Positions 28,852 through 37,127 of a DNA stretch of 64,000 nucleotides are shown here, one piece after another. This stretch comes from Actinophytocola sp963825445 (GTDB lineage Bacteria > Actinomycetota > Actinomycetes > Mycobacteriales > Pseudonocardiaceae), in contig CAWGTM010000007.1 in NCBI GenBank assembly GCA_963825445.1, forward strand, positions 1-64,000, given 5' to 3'. Position 1 is the first letter of the stretch. Each line of letters begins with the position of its first letter. The position numbers were made by a program, and so were the translations under genes. Below the pieces are notes generated by a model, which did not search any database, was not told the origin of the DNA, and saw only the letters and a program-made list of their open reading frames with translations.

Positions 28852-29800
28852 CCACGTTGGACAGTGGTTCTCCTACTTCCAGGCGAGCGATGTTCGCGAC
28901 GATCTCCCGTGCTCGCGCGGAGAAGGTTTCCGTGGTGTGGCCGGAGAAGTGTGGGGTCAGGACCACCTGGTCGAGCTGGTCGAACGGGCGGGTGTAGCCG
29001 CGGACGCCGTCGATGGCGCGGGCCCACCACACGTCCAGGCCCGCTCCGCCGATTCGGCCTTCCACGAGCGCGTCGTACAGGGCGTCCTCGTCGACCAGTT
29101 GGCCGCGGGCCACGTTGATCAGCAGCGCGTGGTCGCCCATGAGAGCCAGTTCACGGGCGCCGATCATCCCGTGGGTCCCGTCGGTCAGCGGCACCGTGAG
29201 GACCACGATGTCCGAGCCGGCCAGGAGGTCGTCGAGGCCGTCCATGCCGTCGACCCGGTCGAGCGGGACGGACGTGGGCGTCTTCGGGTTGCGGCGCACG
29301 GCGCGGGCCCGCATGCCGAGCCCGGTGAGCGCTCGTACGACCTCGGTGCCGATCTCCCCCAGCCCCACCACGCCGACCGTGCGGCCGGCGAGGGTGTCGC
29401 CGAACTCCACGGTCGGGTCGGCGGCCGCCGAGCGCCAGATTCCCCGCCGCATCAGGCGATCGGCCGTGAGCACCCGGCGCGAGAGCATGAGCGACACCAT
29501 CACCACGTGCTCGGCGATCGACCGTCCATGATGGAACGTGTTACATACCCGCACGTCCGGGCCCAGCGCGTCGAAGGCGATCTGATCGACGCCCGCGCCG
29601 CCGCAGTGCACGAGCCGCAGTTTCGGCGCAGCGGCGGCCATCCGCTCGGTGACCCGGAACGCGACCAGCACGTCGGCGGTCGGCAGTTCCCGGAGGATCT
29701 CCTCCTCGGAAGCACCGGGCATCATCACCCACTCGTGCCCGTCACCCGCCGCTTCGGCCACGAACCGGCTCATGAGCGTGTCGGTCAGGAGGATGCGCAC
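28844..29800 (-). CDS. D-isomer-specific 2-hydroxyacid dehydrogenase
   Basis: This 318-residue dehydrogenase has the Rossmann motif VGVVGLGEIGTEVVRAL. Active-site Arg is in LLINVARGQLVDEDAL, Glu/Asp in GGAGLDVWWA and His in VVLTPHFSGHTTET. It differs clearly from the copy at 16,963 and is probably a separate family branch. GTG 29,800 is the start. The second dehydratase gene ends four bases upstream, so the two form one leftward unit. It may reduce a 2-keto acid produced in sugar-acid breakdown. Confidence 0.9.
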   Translation of the reverse strand: MRILLTDTLMSRFVAEAAGDGHEWVMMPGASEEEILRELPTADVLVAFRVTERMAAAAPKLRLVHCGGAGVDQIAFDALGPDVRVCNTFHHGRSIAEHVVMVSLMLSRRVLTADRLMRRGIWRSAAADPTVEFGDTLAGRTVGVVGLGEIGTEVVRALTGLGMRARAVRRNPKTPTSVPLDRVDGMDGLDDLLAGSDIVVLTVPLTDGTHGMIGARELALMGDHALLINVARGQLVDEDALYDALVEGRIGGAGLDVWWARAIDGVRGYTRPFDQLDQVVLTPHFSGHTTETFSARAREIVANIARLEVGEPLSNVVR

Positions 29801-29804
29801 GGGG

Positions 29805-31076
29805 TCACCATCGGGGAGCGGTCGGGTCGAAGTCGGGCACGTACTGACGGTAGTACCCGGTGTCGTCGCGTTCGGTGATGCCGGCGGCCAGGTACTGCTC
29901 GTGCAGCCGGGCGAGCGCGTCGCGGTCCAGCTCGACACCCAGCCCCGGTCCGGTCGGTACGGCGACCGCACCGTCCACGAACGACAGTGCACCTGGGACG
30001 ATCACGTCCTCGGTCTTCCACGGCCAGTGCGTGTCGCACGCGTAGGTGAGGTTCGGGGTGGCGGCCGCGAGATGGGTCATGGCCGCGAGGCTGATGCCCA
30101 GGTGCGAGTTGGAGTGCATGGACAGTCCCAACCGGAACGTGTCGCAGATCTGACCGAGACTGCGCGATCGGCCGAGCCCACCCCAGAAGTGATGGTCGGA
30201 CAGGACCACCTGCACGGCGTCCTCTTCAATCGCGGGCCGCAACTGATCGAACGCGACCACACACATGTTGGTGGCCAACGGCATCGGCACCTCACGCGCG
30301 ACCCGCGCCATGCCACCGATCCCCGCGGTCGGGTCCTCGAGATACTCGAGCACGCCGTCGAGTTCCTCGCCGACGCGGATGGAGGTGGCCACCGACCACG
30401 CGGCATTGGGGTCGAGCCGCAGCGGGAGGTCCGGGAACTCCTTGCGCAGCTCGCGAATCGCCTCCATCTCTTTCTCCGGGGCGAACACTCCGCCCTTGAG
30501 CTTGATGGCGCTGAACCCGTACTCGTCGACCATCCGCCGCGCCTGCGCGACCAGCTGGTCCGGATCGAGCGCGGCGCCCCAGTCGTCCTCCTCAGCGCCG
30601 GGATGCCCAGCCCACTTGTAGAAGAGGTAGGCGCTGAAGTCGACCCGGTCGCGGACGGCACCGCCGAGCAGGTCGCTGACCGGGCGGCCGAGGACCTTGC
30701 CCTGGATGTCGAGGCAGGCCACCTCGAACGGCGACAACACCCGATCAACCGTGCGACTGCCGGTGACCATGCCACTCATCCCGTGCCCACCGGCGTTCTC
30801 GTCGACCGCGAGCGCGGCGGCGATACGCCGGATCATCTCGTGCACGTGCCAGACGTCGACGCCGGTCAGTGCCTGCGCGGCCAGCTCCAGCCGGGCCAGA
30901 TGCGCGGCGTCACCGTAGGTCTCCCCGAGCCCGAGCACCCCGGAGTCGGTGACCACCTCGACGATGGCCCTCAGCGCGAACGGCTGGTGCACGCCGACCG
31001 TGTTGAGCAGGGGCGGGTCCCGAAAAGCAACCGGAGTGATCCGGATGTCCCGAACACGGTGAGTCTCGGTGGTCAC
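29805..31076 (-). CDS. enolase-superfamily sugar-acid dehydratase (glucarate dehydratase-like)
   Basis: This 423-residue protein has the same catalytic set as GudD: FSAIKLKGG (Lys pair), LRLDPNAAW (Asp), YLEDPTAG (Glu), LATNMCVVA (Asn) and MHSNSHLGIS (His). YLFYKWAGHPGAEEDDWG and YRQYVPDFDP are further traits. It is shorter and clearly divergent from the 17,862 gudD, so another acid sugar may be its substrate. GTG 31,076 is the start. GTCTACATCCGTAGAC lies nine bases upstream. Confidence 0.9.
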   Translation of the reverse strand: MTTETHRVRDIRITPVAFRDPPLLNTVGVHQPFALRAIVEVVTDSGVLGLGETYGDAAHLARLELAAQALTGVDVWHVHEMIRRIAAALAVDENAGGHGMSGMVTGSRTVDRVLSPFEVACLDIQGKVLGRPVSDLLGGAVRDRVDFSAYLFYKWAGHPGAEEDDWGAALDPDQLVAQARRMVDEYGFSAIKLKGGVFAPEKEMEAIRELRKEFPDLPLRLDPNAAWSVATSIRVGEELDGVLEYLEDPTAGIGGMARVAREVPMPLATNMCVVAFDQLRPAIEEDAVQVVLSDHHFWGGLGRSRSLGQICDTFRLGLSMHSNSHLGISLAAMTHLAAATPNLTYACDTHWPWKTEDVIVPGALSFVDGAVAVPTGPGLGVELDRDALARLHEQYLAAGITERDDTGYYRQYVPDFDPTAPRW

Positions 31077-31084
31077 GCTCGCGA

Positions 31085-31100
31085 GTCTACATCCGTAGAC
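31085..31100. promoter_or_regulatory. operator candidate upstream of the second dehydratase
   Basis: GTCTACATCCGTAGAC is a perfect 6-4-6 palindrome directly before the GTG start at 31,076 (minus strand). It shares both half-sites with the palindrome at 22,665-22,680 before the ABC importer. The two sites bracket a pair of converging operons, which suggests one regulator for both. Confidence 0.6.
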
Positions 31101-31122
31101 AGCTGTCACAAGAAGAGACAGA

Positions 31123-31671
31123 TCACGTCTGGGTCGGACTGTTCTCACCCAGCGTCCGGTCCAGTTTGCGGAACTCGATCCACCTGCGGCTCACGTCGCC
31201 CCAGATGAGTTGCTGCTCGTCGAAGAACTCGCGGAGGCACTCGGCGCTCACCTGGTCGGCGGGTGTCGTGACCAGGTAGAAGTCCATGTGGTCGCGCACC
31301 CGGTTGAGTCGATACTTCGTCTCCTCCATCAGAACCCACAGGGCGCGCCAGTTGAAGAAGGCCTCCAGCCCACTGAGGACCGTCCCGATCGCGACAAGCG
31401 GCAGCGCGATGGAGGCCCGATACGGGATGACCTCGATCCCCAGCACGACCGTGGCGAGCGCGGTCAACCCGAGCCCCGCGAACCGCGCTCGCGATGCGAC
31501 GCGGCGGTGGCGTTTCTTCCGGTCGTCCACCCAGTCCATGTCCGCGGAGACCAGGTCACGGAACTTCATGCATGCTTCGCGCGGCGGCAGGGGCGCCTCG
31601 CGGCCGGCGAGCGCGAGGAAGCCCTGTTCCGACTGCACGACGCTTGGCGGAGCCTGTCCACGCGACCTCAT
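31123..31671 (-). CDS. SLATT-domain-like two-helix membrane protein (DUF4231-like)
   Basis: This 182-residue protein has MDWVDDRKKRHRRVASRARF before two membrane helices (FAGLGLTALATVVLGIEVI and ASIALPLVAIGTVLSGLEAFF). After them come ETKYRLNRVRDHMDFYL and FFDEQQLIWGDVSRRWIEFRK. A charged helix, two TM segments and a C-terminal helix with a Trp/Glu-rich motif match the SLATT/DUF4231 plan, seen in proposed pore-forming effectors of nucleotide-signalling defence systems. No SMODS, SLOG or nucleotidyltransferase partner is adjacent. The first 34 residues may not be translated: an internal ATG lies at 31,569. Confidence 0.65.
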   Translation of the reverse strand: MRSRGQAPPSVVQSEQGFLALAGREAPLPPREACMKFRDLVSADMDWVDDRKKRHRRVASRARFAGLGLTALATVVLGIEVIPYRASIALPLVAIGTVLSGLEAFFNWRALWVLMEETKYRLNRVRDHMDFYLVTTPADQVSAECLREFFDEQQLIWGDVSRRWIEFRKLDRTLGENSPTQT

Positions 31672-31785
31672 CCCCTCAGCCTCGCGGACCGGGATACGCC
31701 CGACAAGCCACCAGTCGCGGGTTGCTGGAGTGTCCGCGGGCCTTGACTAGCGGAGCTCGCGCGGCTCGAAGTGGACGGAGCGGGG

Positions 31786-32054
31786 ATGTCCCGGACAACC
31801 GTCATCATCATTGTCGGGCCTGTGCTGCCCGTGGTGTTCCTCGCCGTGAGGCGCCTCGTGAAGACCGTCGGGCTGCGGCGGGCCCTTGAGGACTTCCTGC
31901 TCGTGTGGTTCGCGCTCGCGGCGGGAATCTCGCGATCGGGGTGCTCGAGGCCGGGTACACGTTCGGCGAGGAACTGCCGATCTTTCTGCTGATCTTCGCG
32001 GTGCCTGGGGTGCCGGCCGTGACCATCCGACTGCGGGACGGGCGCCGGACGTAG
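31786..32054 (+). pseudogene. small membrane protein gene with one frameshift
   Basis: ATG 31,786 opens MSRTTVIIIVGPVLPVVFLAVRRL followed by ALEDFLLVWFALAAG. Reading on after a one-base correction near 31,925 gives NLAIGVLEAGYTFGEELPIFLLIFAVPGVPA and ends in RDGRRT at TAG 32,052. Together this is an 88-residue protein with two hydrophobic segments. The uncorrected frame continues only to 31,992 with an unlikely Cys/Ser/Arg-rich tail. I do not recognise the family. Confidence 0.45.
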
Positions 32055-32090
32055 CCCCTTCGAGTGAGCCCGGGCACATCCATGGCGACT

Positions 32091-32113
32091 GATATGGACG
32101 TCGAGTTCATATC
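32091..32113. promoter_or_regulatory. TetR-type operator candidate before the SDR operon
   Basis: GATATGGAC and GTTCATATC form a 9-5-9 inverted repeat with eight of nine pairs matching. A further GTTCATAT lies at 32,133-32,140. The stretch 32,091-32,145 is clearly AT-richer than its surroundings. It lies 45 bases before the first SDR start, and a TetR gene is the third gene of the operon, so autoregulation is likely. Confidence 0.55.
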
Positions 32114-32157
32114 GTGATTATATGTACTTAGCGTTCATATGAGGGACGGAGAGGCAC

Positions 32158-32883
32158 ATGAGCACCTTTGACCGAGTCGCTCTCGTTACCGGGGCCACCG
32201 GAGGGATCGGCCGCTCCGTGGTCGACCGGCTGATCGCCGACAGGTTCGCCGTGGGTGTGCACTACGCCGGGAACAGGGCCCGGGCCGACGAGATCGTTGC
32301 CGCTGTTGGGGGCGCGGCCATCGCTGTCGGTGGGGACGTCGCCGATCAGGACGCCATGACCGCCGCCTTCGATGCGCTCGAGGTCGCGTTCGGTGGGGTG
32401 GATGTGGTCGTGAACACCGCTGGGACCATGGTTCTCTCCCCCATCGCCGAGTTGGACCTCGACGATCTCGATCGTATGCACCGCACCAACATTCGTGGCA
32501 CGTTCGTCGTCTCGCAGCTGGCGGCCCAGCGCCTCCGAAAAGGTGGGGCCATCATCAACTTCTCCACGTCCGTGACCCGGACGCAGCTCCCCACCTACGG
32601 CGCCTACGTCGCCAGCAAGGCCGCCGTCGAGGGCATGACCCTCATCCTCGCCCGTGAGATGCGCGGCAAGGACATCACTGTCAACGCCGTCGCGCCCGGG
32701 CCCACCGCCACGCCGCTCTTCCTCAACGGCAAGGACGACGCCACGGTCGCCAACTTCGCCAAGATCACCCCGCTCGAGCGGCTCGGTCAGCCGCAGGACA
32801 TCACCGAGATGGTCGCCTTCCTCGCCGGCCCGGCCCGCTGGGTCAACGGACAGGTGCTGTTCACCAACGGCGGCCTCGCGTAG
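32158..32883 (+). CDS. SDR family oxidoreductase
   Basis: This complete 241-residue classical SDR has VALVTGATGGIGRSV (cofactor), AVGGDVADQDA (Asp), VVVNTAGTM (NNAG equivalent), and the catalytic Ser-Tyr-Lys in IINFSTSVTR and YGAYVASKAAVEG. VNAVAPGPTATPLF and GQVLFTNGG complete it. GAGGGACGGAGAGG precedes ATG 32,158. It is first of a three-gene operon (SDR, SDR, TetR) with an AT-rich operator region upstream. Confidence 0.93.
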   Translation: MSTFDRVALVTGATGGIGRSVVDRLIADRFAVGVHYAGNRARADEIVAAVGGAAIAVGGDVADQDAMTAAFDALEVAFGGVDVVVNTAGTMVLSPIAELDLDDLDRMHRTNIRGTFVVSQLAAQRLRKGGAIINFSTSVTRTQLPTYGAYVASKAAVEGMTLILAREMRGKDITVNAVAPGPTATPLFLNGKDDATVANFAKITPLERLGQPQDITEMVAFLAGPARWVNGQVLFTNGGLA

Positions 32884-32896
32884 AGGAGAGACACCA

Positions 32897-33766
32897 ATGA
32901 TCATCGTCATCACCGGCGCCTCCAGCGGTTTCGGCGCCCTCACCGCCCGGGCCCTCGCCGACGCGGGCCACACCGTCCACGCCGGCATCCGCGAGACGAC
33001 CGGTCGCAACGCACCCCAGGTGCGGGCCGCGGCCGACTACGCGACCGAGCACGGCGTCGACCTGCGCACGATCGAGCTGGACGTGAACTCCCAGGAGTCC
33101 GTGGACGCGGCCGTCGCGCGGATCGGCCACATCGACGTCCTCATCCACAACGCCGGCCACATGGTCACCGGTCCGGCCGAGGCGTTCACACCTGAGCAAC
33201 TTGCCGGGTTGTACAACGTGAACGTGCTCTCCACCCAACGCGTCAACCGCGCCGTGCTGCCCGGCATGCGCCACCGCGGCCAGGGTCTGGTGCTCTGGGT
33301 GTCCAGCTCGAGTGTCAAGGGCGGCACCCCGCCGTACCTGGCGCCGTACTTCGCCGCCAAGTCCGCCATGGACTCGCTGGCCGTCAGCTACGCGGGCGAA
33401 CTCGCGCGCTGGGGTGTGGAGACCACGATCGTCGTGCCCGGTTCGTTCACCTCGGGCACCAACCACTTCGCCCACTCGGGCCACCCGAGCGACACCGCGG
33501 TGGAGGCCGAGTACGAGACGCGCTACGCCGGGCTGGTGGAGCAGGTGGCCGGCAAGCTCGCGGCCCTCGCCCCGGACAACGCCGACGCGTCCCTGGTGGC
33601 CGACGAGATCACCCGGATCGTGGCCCTGCCTCGCGGGGAGCGGCCGTACCGCGTCCACATCGACCCGGCCGACGACGGCTCGGAGGCCGTCTCGGAGGTG
33701 GCCGACCGCATCCGCCGCGAGTTCCTCACCCGCATCGACCTCGCCGACCTGCTCACGGTGAAGTGA
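32897..33766 (+). CDS. SDR family oxidoreductase
   Basis: This 289-residue SDR has IIVITGASSGFGALTARAL at the N-terminus, TIELDVNSQESV, VLIHNAGHM, the Ser of LVLWVSSSSVKG, and the catalytic motif YLAPYFAAKSAMD. The longer C-terminus with PGSFTSGTNHFAHSG and RVHIDPADDGSE resembles the oxidoreductases annotated as short-chain dehydrogenases of the SDR5 group. GAGGAGAG precedes ATG 32,897, 13 bases after the previous stop. The substrate is unknown. Confidence 0.92.
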   Translation: MIIVITGASSGFGALTARALADAGHTVHAGIRETTGRNAPQVRAAADYATEHGVDLRTIELDVNSQESVDAAVARIGHIDVLIHNAGHMVTGPAEAFTPEQLAGLYNVNVLSTQRVNRAVLPGMRHRGQGLVLWVSSSSVKGGTPPYLAPYFAAKSAMDSLAVSYAGELARWGVETTIVVPGSFTSGTNHFAHSGHPSDTAVEAEYETRYAGLVEQVAGKLAALAPDNADASLVADEITRIVALPRGERPYRVHIDPADDGSEAVSEVADRIRREFLTRIDLADLLTVK

Positions 33767-33794
33767 CCCTACCTAGACCCGACAGGAGAAGACC

Positions 33795-34376
33795 GTGACG
33801 ACACGTGGACGTGGACGCCGGCCGGCTGACGAAGTCCGGGCCGACGTGCTCCACACGGTCGGCGAGATGTTGCTCGCCGAAGGCACGGCCGACCTGACCT
33901 TCGAACGGGTGGCCCGGCGGTCCGGGGTCAGCAAGACCACGCTATACAAATGGTGGCCGTCCAAGGGGGCGCTCGCCCTGGACGGTTACTTCCACGCCGT
34001 CGAGCAGACCCTCGCCTTCCCCGACACCGGGGACCTCCGCGCGGATCTCGTCGGTCAACTGCGCGCATTCACCCATGTCATGACCGAGACCCCGGGCGGG
34101 CGGATCCTGGCCGAGCTGATCGGCCAGTCGCAGACCGACGAGGAGCTGGCCACCGCCTACCGGGCGCTGTACTCGTCCCACCGTCGCAAGCTGGCCGGTG
34201 AGCGGTTCCAGTTGGCCCAGCAGCAGGGCCAGCTCCGTCCCACCCTCGACGTGCAGGTGCTGGTCGACCAGCTCTGGGGCGCGATCTACCACCGGTTGCT
34301 CATCCCCGACGAGCCCATCACCGACGAGTTCGTGGTCGCGCTGGTGCACAACCTTCTGGACGGCGTCAGCCCCTGA
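33795..34376 (+). CDS. TetR/AcrR-family transcriptional regulator
   Basis: This 193-residue protein has an N-terminal TetR helix-turn-helix (LTFERVARRSGVSKTTLYKWW, PSKGALALDGYF) and a C-terminal ligand domain of the TetR_C_11 type (QLRAFTHVMTETPGGRILAELIGQSQTDEEL). GACAGGAG precedes GTG 33,795. It is the last gene of the SDR operon and a good candidate to bind the palindrome at 32,091. Its 3' end overlaps by 11 bases the end of the converging NB-ARC/TPR gene. Confidence 0.93.
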   Translation: MTTRGRGRRPADEVRADVLHTVGEMLLAEGTADLTFERVARRSGVSKTTLYKWWPSKGALALDGYFHAVEQTLAFPDTGDLRADLVGQLRAFTHVMTETPGGRILAELIGQSQTDEELATAYRALYSSHRRKLAGERFQLAQQQGQLRPTLDVQVLVDQLWGAIYHRLLIPDEPITDEFVVALVHNLLDGVSP

Positions 34377-36474
34377 GGTCGCGGATCCGATCGAGCAGCT
34401 CCGAGTCGTCACGGCCTGCCGCTCGGAGTGTCTCGGCGTAGGACGACAGACAGTTGATCTCCAGCTGCACCTCGGCCAGGGGCTCCAACAGAGCGACGGC
34501 GCGCTGGTGGTGGTCGAGCGCCTCGTCGAACGAGCCCATCATCCGCAGTGCCACACCGAGACAGTTGTGGCACCACGCCTGCTGGTGTCGCAGGTCGTTC
34601 TCCTCGGCCAGTCCCAGCGCCTCATGCAGCGTGGGCAGCGACTCCGGGTCGTCCGGGGCCAGCGCGAGGCCGAGGGTGACCAGCCCGGTGATCCGTGCGG
34701 GGCCCGAAGCCAAGGCGAGGGCCGCCCGGGCGAGGCGCGAGGCCTCGTCACGGTGGCCGAGATGCAGGGTCACCCAGCCGTCGAACGCCAACGCCTGGGA
34801 CCGCCCCGAGCTGTTCTCGCCGAACAGGTCGTACGCCCGCCGGAAGTGCTTCTGGGCGGCCAGGAGATCACCGAGGTCCCGGTGCACGAAACCCAGACGT
34901 AGCGCCAAACCGGCGGCGAGGTCATCGTCCGGGCCCGCCGCAGAAGCCAGTTCGTAGGCGGCGAGGGCCTCGGTGAGACGGCCGGCGGCGGCTCGGGCGA
35001 ACCCCAGGTCCGCCAGCAACGTGGCCCGCTGCCCGGTACGGCCGAGCCGCCCCGCGGCGGCCGCGCCCGCGTCGAGCAGGCGCAGGTGGTCGTCGGTGCC
35101 GCGGTGCCGGAAGAACCAGACCCGCATGGCCTGCGGCAGGTCGGCCACCACCTCGTCGACGCCGAGCCGCAGGGCCGCGTCGAAGCAGGCGACCAGGTTG
35201 TCGTACTCGAGTTCGAACCAGGCCGGGGGCTGCGAGGAAGCGAGCGTCAGATAGTGGCTCAGCACCCGGCGCACAGCGTCGTCGGCCTGCGGTTCCTCCT
35301 CGGCCGCGAGGTCCGCCGCGTATCGCCGCACCAGGTCGTGCATCCGGTACCGGCCGGGCGACAGCTCCTGGATCAGGTGGGCGTCCACCAGTTCCTCCAG
35401 CACCTCGTCGGATCGCTGGCCGGCGAGCGCACCCGCGGCGGCCGCGTCGAAGTCGGTGCCCGGCAGCACACCCAGGAGCCGGAACACGCGACGTTGGACC
35501 GGATCCAGTTGCTGGAGCGACATGCCGAACACCGCGTCGAAGCGGCCGGCGTTGTCGCGCAGTCGCTCGGCGAGCACCGCCACTGTCCACCCCGGACGGT
35601 GACGCAGCCGCGCGCCCGCCATCCGAAGCGCCAGCGGGAGCCCGCCGCACTGCGCCAGCACCTGGGTGACCGCGGCCTCTTCGTCGAGCGTGAGGCCGGC
35701 CGCCCGCCCGAACAGGTCGGCCGCGTCGCCAGTGGACAGTGGGTCGAGCGACACGGGTGGCACCTCGTCCAGACCGACCAGCCGGCGGCGGCTGGTGATC
35801 AGGACGGCGGACTTGCCGGCACCGGGAAGCAGCGGCCGGACCTGGTCCTCGTCGACCGCGTTGTCCAGCACCACGAGCACCCGCCGGCGGGACAGCTCCG
35901 AGCGCCACAGCGCCGCGCGTTCCGCGGTGCCGGCCGGCGGGTGCGTGACGTCCAACGCGCCCAGCAGCCGGCCGAGCGCGGCCTGCGGCTCGAGTGGCTC
36001 CTGACCGGGTGTGAAGCCGTGCAGGTCGAGGTAGAGCCCGGCGTCCGGATAGGACGGTGCGAGTCGGTGGGCCACGTGCACCGCCAGGCTCGTCTTGCCG
36101 ACGCCACCCATGCCGTCGATCGCGACCGCGCCCGCCGTGCGCAGCAGCTCGTCCACCTGCGCCGCCTCGGCGTCCCGGCCGGTGAAGTCGAACAGGTCGG
36201 CCGGCAGGTCGTTGCGGCGTGGAGCGGGCGCCGCACCGGCCTTGGTCGCCTCGGCCCACATCGCGCGCAGCGGCCGGGGATCGCGGGCCACCACCCGGCA
36301 CAACGCCACCACGGCCTCCCACGGCGGCACCAGCCGACCGGTCAGATACCGGGACAGCGACGAGCTGCTCAGGCCGGCCTTCGCGGCGAGAGCACGCAGG
36401 CTGAGACCGCTCAGCTCCTTGATCCGACCGAGCTGGGCGACCAGTCGCTCCTGGGGGCTGGACACGGGCGACAC
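34366..36474 (-). CDS. XRE helix-turn-helix / NB-ARC / TPR regulator (STAND ATPase)
   Basis: This protein has about 702 residues. An XRE-like HTH is at the N-terminus (LSLRALAAKAGLSSSSLSRYL). The NB-ARC ATPase follows, with P-loop DGMGGVGKTSLAVHVA, kinase 2 RVLVVLDNAVDEDQVRPLLP, the VLITSRRRL segment and GGLPLALRMAGARL. A winged-helix region carries RRVFRLLGVLPG and YRMHDLVRRYAADLA, and from about residue 430 come TPR-like helices. The layout is that of AfsR-like regulators without the SARP/BTAD domain. Start is GTG 36,474 or GTG 36,465. It is divergent from the AhpD-like gene. TPR proteins of this kind sense a peptide or small molecule; here unknown. Confidence 0.9.
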   Translation of the reverse strand: MSPVSSPQERLVAQLGRIKELSGLSLRALAAKAGLSSSSLSRYLTGRLVPPWEAVVALCRVVARDPRPLRAMWAEATKAGAAPAPRRNDLPADLFDFTGRDAEAAQVDELLRTAGAVAIDGMGGVGKTSLAVHVAHRLAPSYPDAGLYLDLHGFTPGQEPLEPQAALGRLLGALDVTHPPAGTAERAALWRSELSRRRVLVVLDNAVDEDQVRPLLPGAGKSAVLITSRRRLVGLDEVPPVSLDPLSTGDAADLFGRAAGLTLDEEAAVTQVLAQCGGLPLALRMAGARLRHRPGWTVAVLAERLRDNAGRFDAVFGMSLQQLDPVQRRVFRLLGVLPGTDFDAAAAGALAGQRSDEVLEELVDAHLIQELSPGRYRMHDLVRRYAADLAAEEEPQADDAVRRVLSHYLTLASSQPPAWFELEYDNLVACFDAALRLGVDEVVADLPQAMRVWFFRHRGTDDHLRLLDAGAAAAGRLGRTGQRATLLADLGFARAAAGRLTEALAAYELASAAGPDDDLAAGLALRLGFVHRDLGDLLAAQKHFRRAYDLFGENSSGRSQALAFDGWVTLHLGHRDEASRLARAALALASGPARITGLVTLGLALAPDDPESLPTLHEALGLAEENDLRHQQAWCHNCLGVALRMMGSFDEALDHHQRAVALLEPLAEVQLEINCLSSYAETLRAAGRDDSELLDRIRDLRG

Positions 36475-36630
36475 GGTAGCCGTCCCGGCCCACGCGAACG
36501 GATCGCCGTCGTGTTCGCGCAGGTGAGAGCCGTGCCGCGTGTCCCACGGTGTCCCACGGACGGCGCGGTGCGGGGTGCGCCGGTGATCGGATTGCTCCTG
36601 TCCGACACACCCACCACCGAGGAGAACCCG

Positions 36631-37086
36631 ATGTCGATCGAGCGGATGCCGAACCCCGCGATGCTGGTCCCCGAAGCCATGACCGCGCTGATGGACCTCA
36701 CGAAGGCGATCGCCGGCGCTGGTGTCGACGGCAAGCTGCTGGCGCTGAGCCACCTGCGGGCCAGCCAGATCAACGGCTGCGCCCCGTGTGTGGCCGGAGG
36801 TGTCCACCAGGCCGGCCGGCACGGCGCGACCGCCGACCAGGTGCACGCCGTCGCCGCGTGGCGCGAGACGCCCTGGTTCAGCGACGAGGAACGCGCCGCG
36901 CTGGAGCTGACCGAGGCCGTCACCCGGCTCGCCGACCGGCCGGACCCGGTGCCGGACCAGGTGTGGGACGTGGCCGCCAAGCACTTCGACCAGAAGGAAC
37001 TGGCCGCGCTGCTGCTCAACATCGCGATCACCAACACCTTCAACCGGCTCAACGCGCCGACCCGTCAGCAGGCCGGCGCCTGGTGA
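36631..37086 (+). CDS. carboxymuconolactone decarboxylase / AhpD family protein
   Basis: This 151-residue protein has the AhpD active site SQINGCAPCVAGGVHQAG, with Cys50 and Cys53 as the redox pair and the conserved His. NTFNRLNAPTRQQ near the C-terminus is typical of the alkylhydroperoxidase-like subgroup. It probably works in peroxide reduction or thiol oxidoreduction in the cytoplasm. GAGGAG precedes ATG 36,631. The DUF1801 gene follows after 41 bases with its own ribosome site; both are divergent from the NB-ARC/TPR regulator, which may control them. Confidence 0.9.
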   Translation: MSIERMPNPAMLVPEAMTALMDLTKAIAGAGVDGKLLALSHLRASQINGCAPCVAGGVHQAGRHGATADQVHAVAAWRETPWFSDEERAALELTEAVTRLADRPDPVPDQVWDVAAKHFDQKELAALLLNIAITNTFNRLNAPTRQQAGAW

Positions 37087-37127
37087 CCCGGTCCCGACCG
37101 AACCCCTTCCACGCAGAGGAGAACGCC

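Noticed and set aside
34366..36474. SARP regulator for the biosynthetic operon
   Set aside because: The N-terminus is XRE-like with NB-ARC and TPR, and I see no OmpR-type HTH plus BTAD domain.
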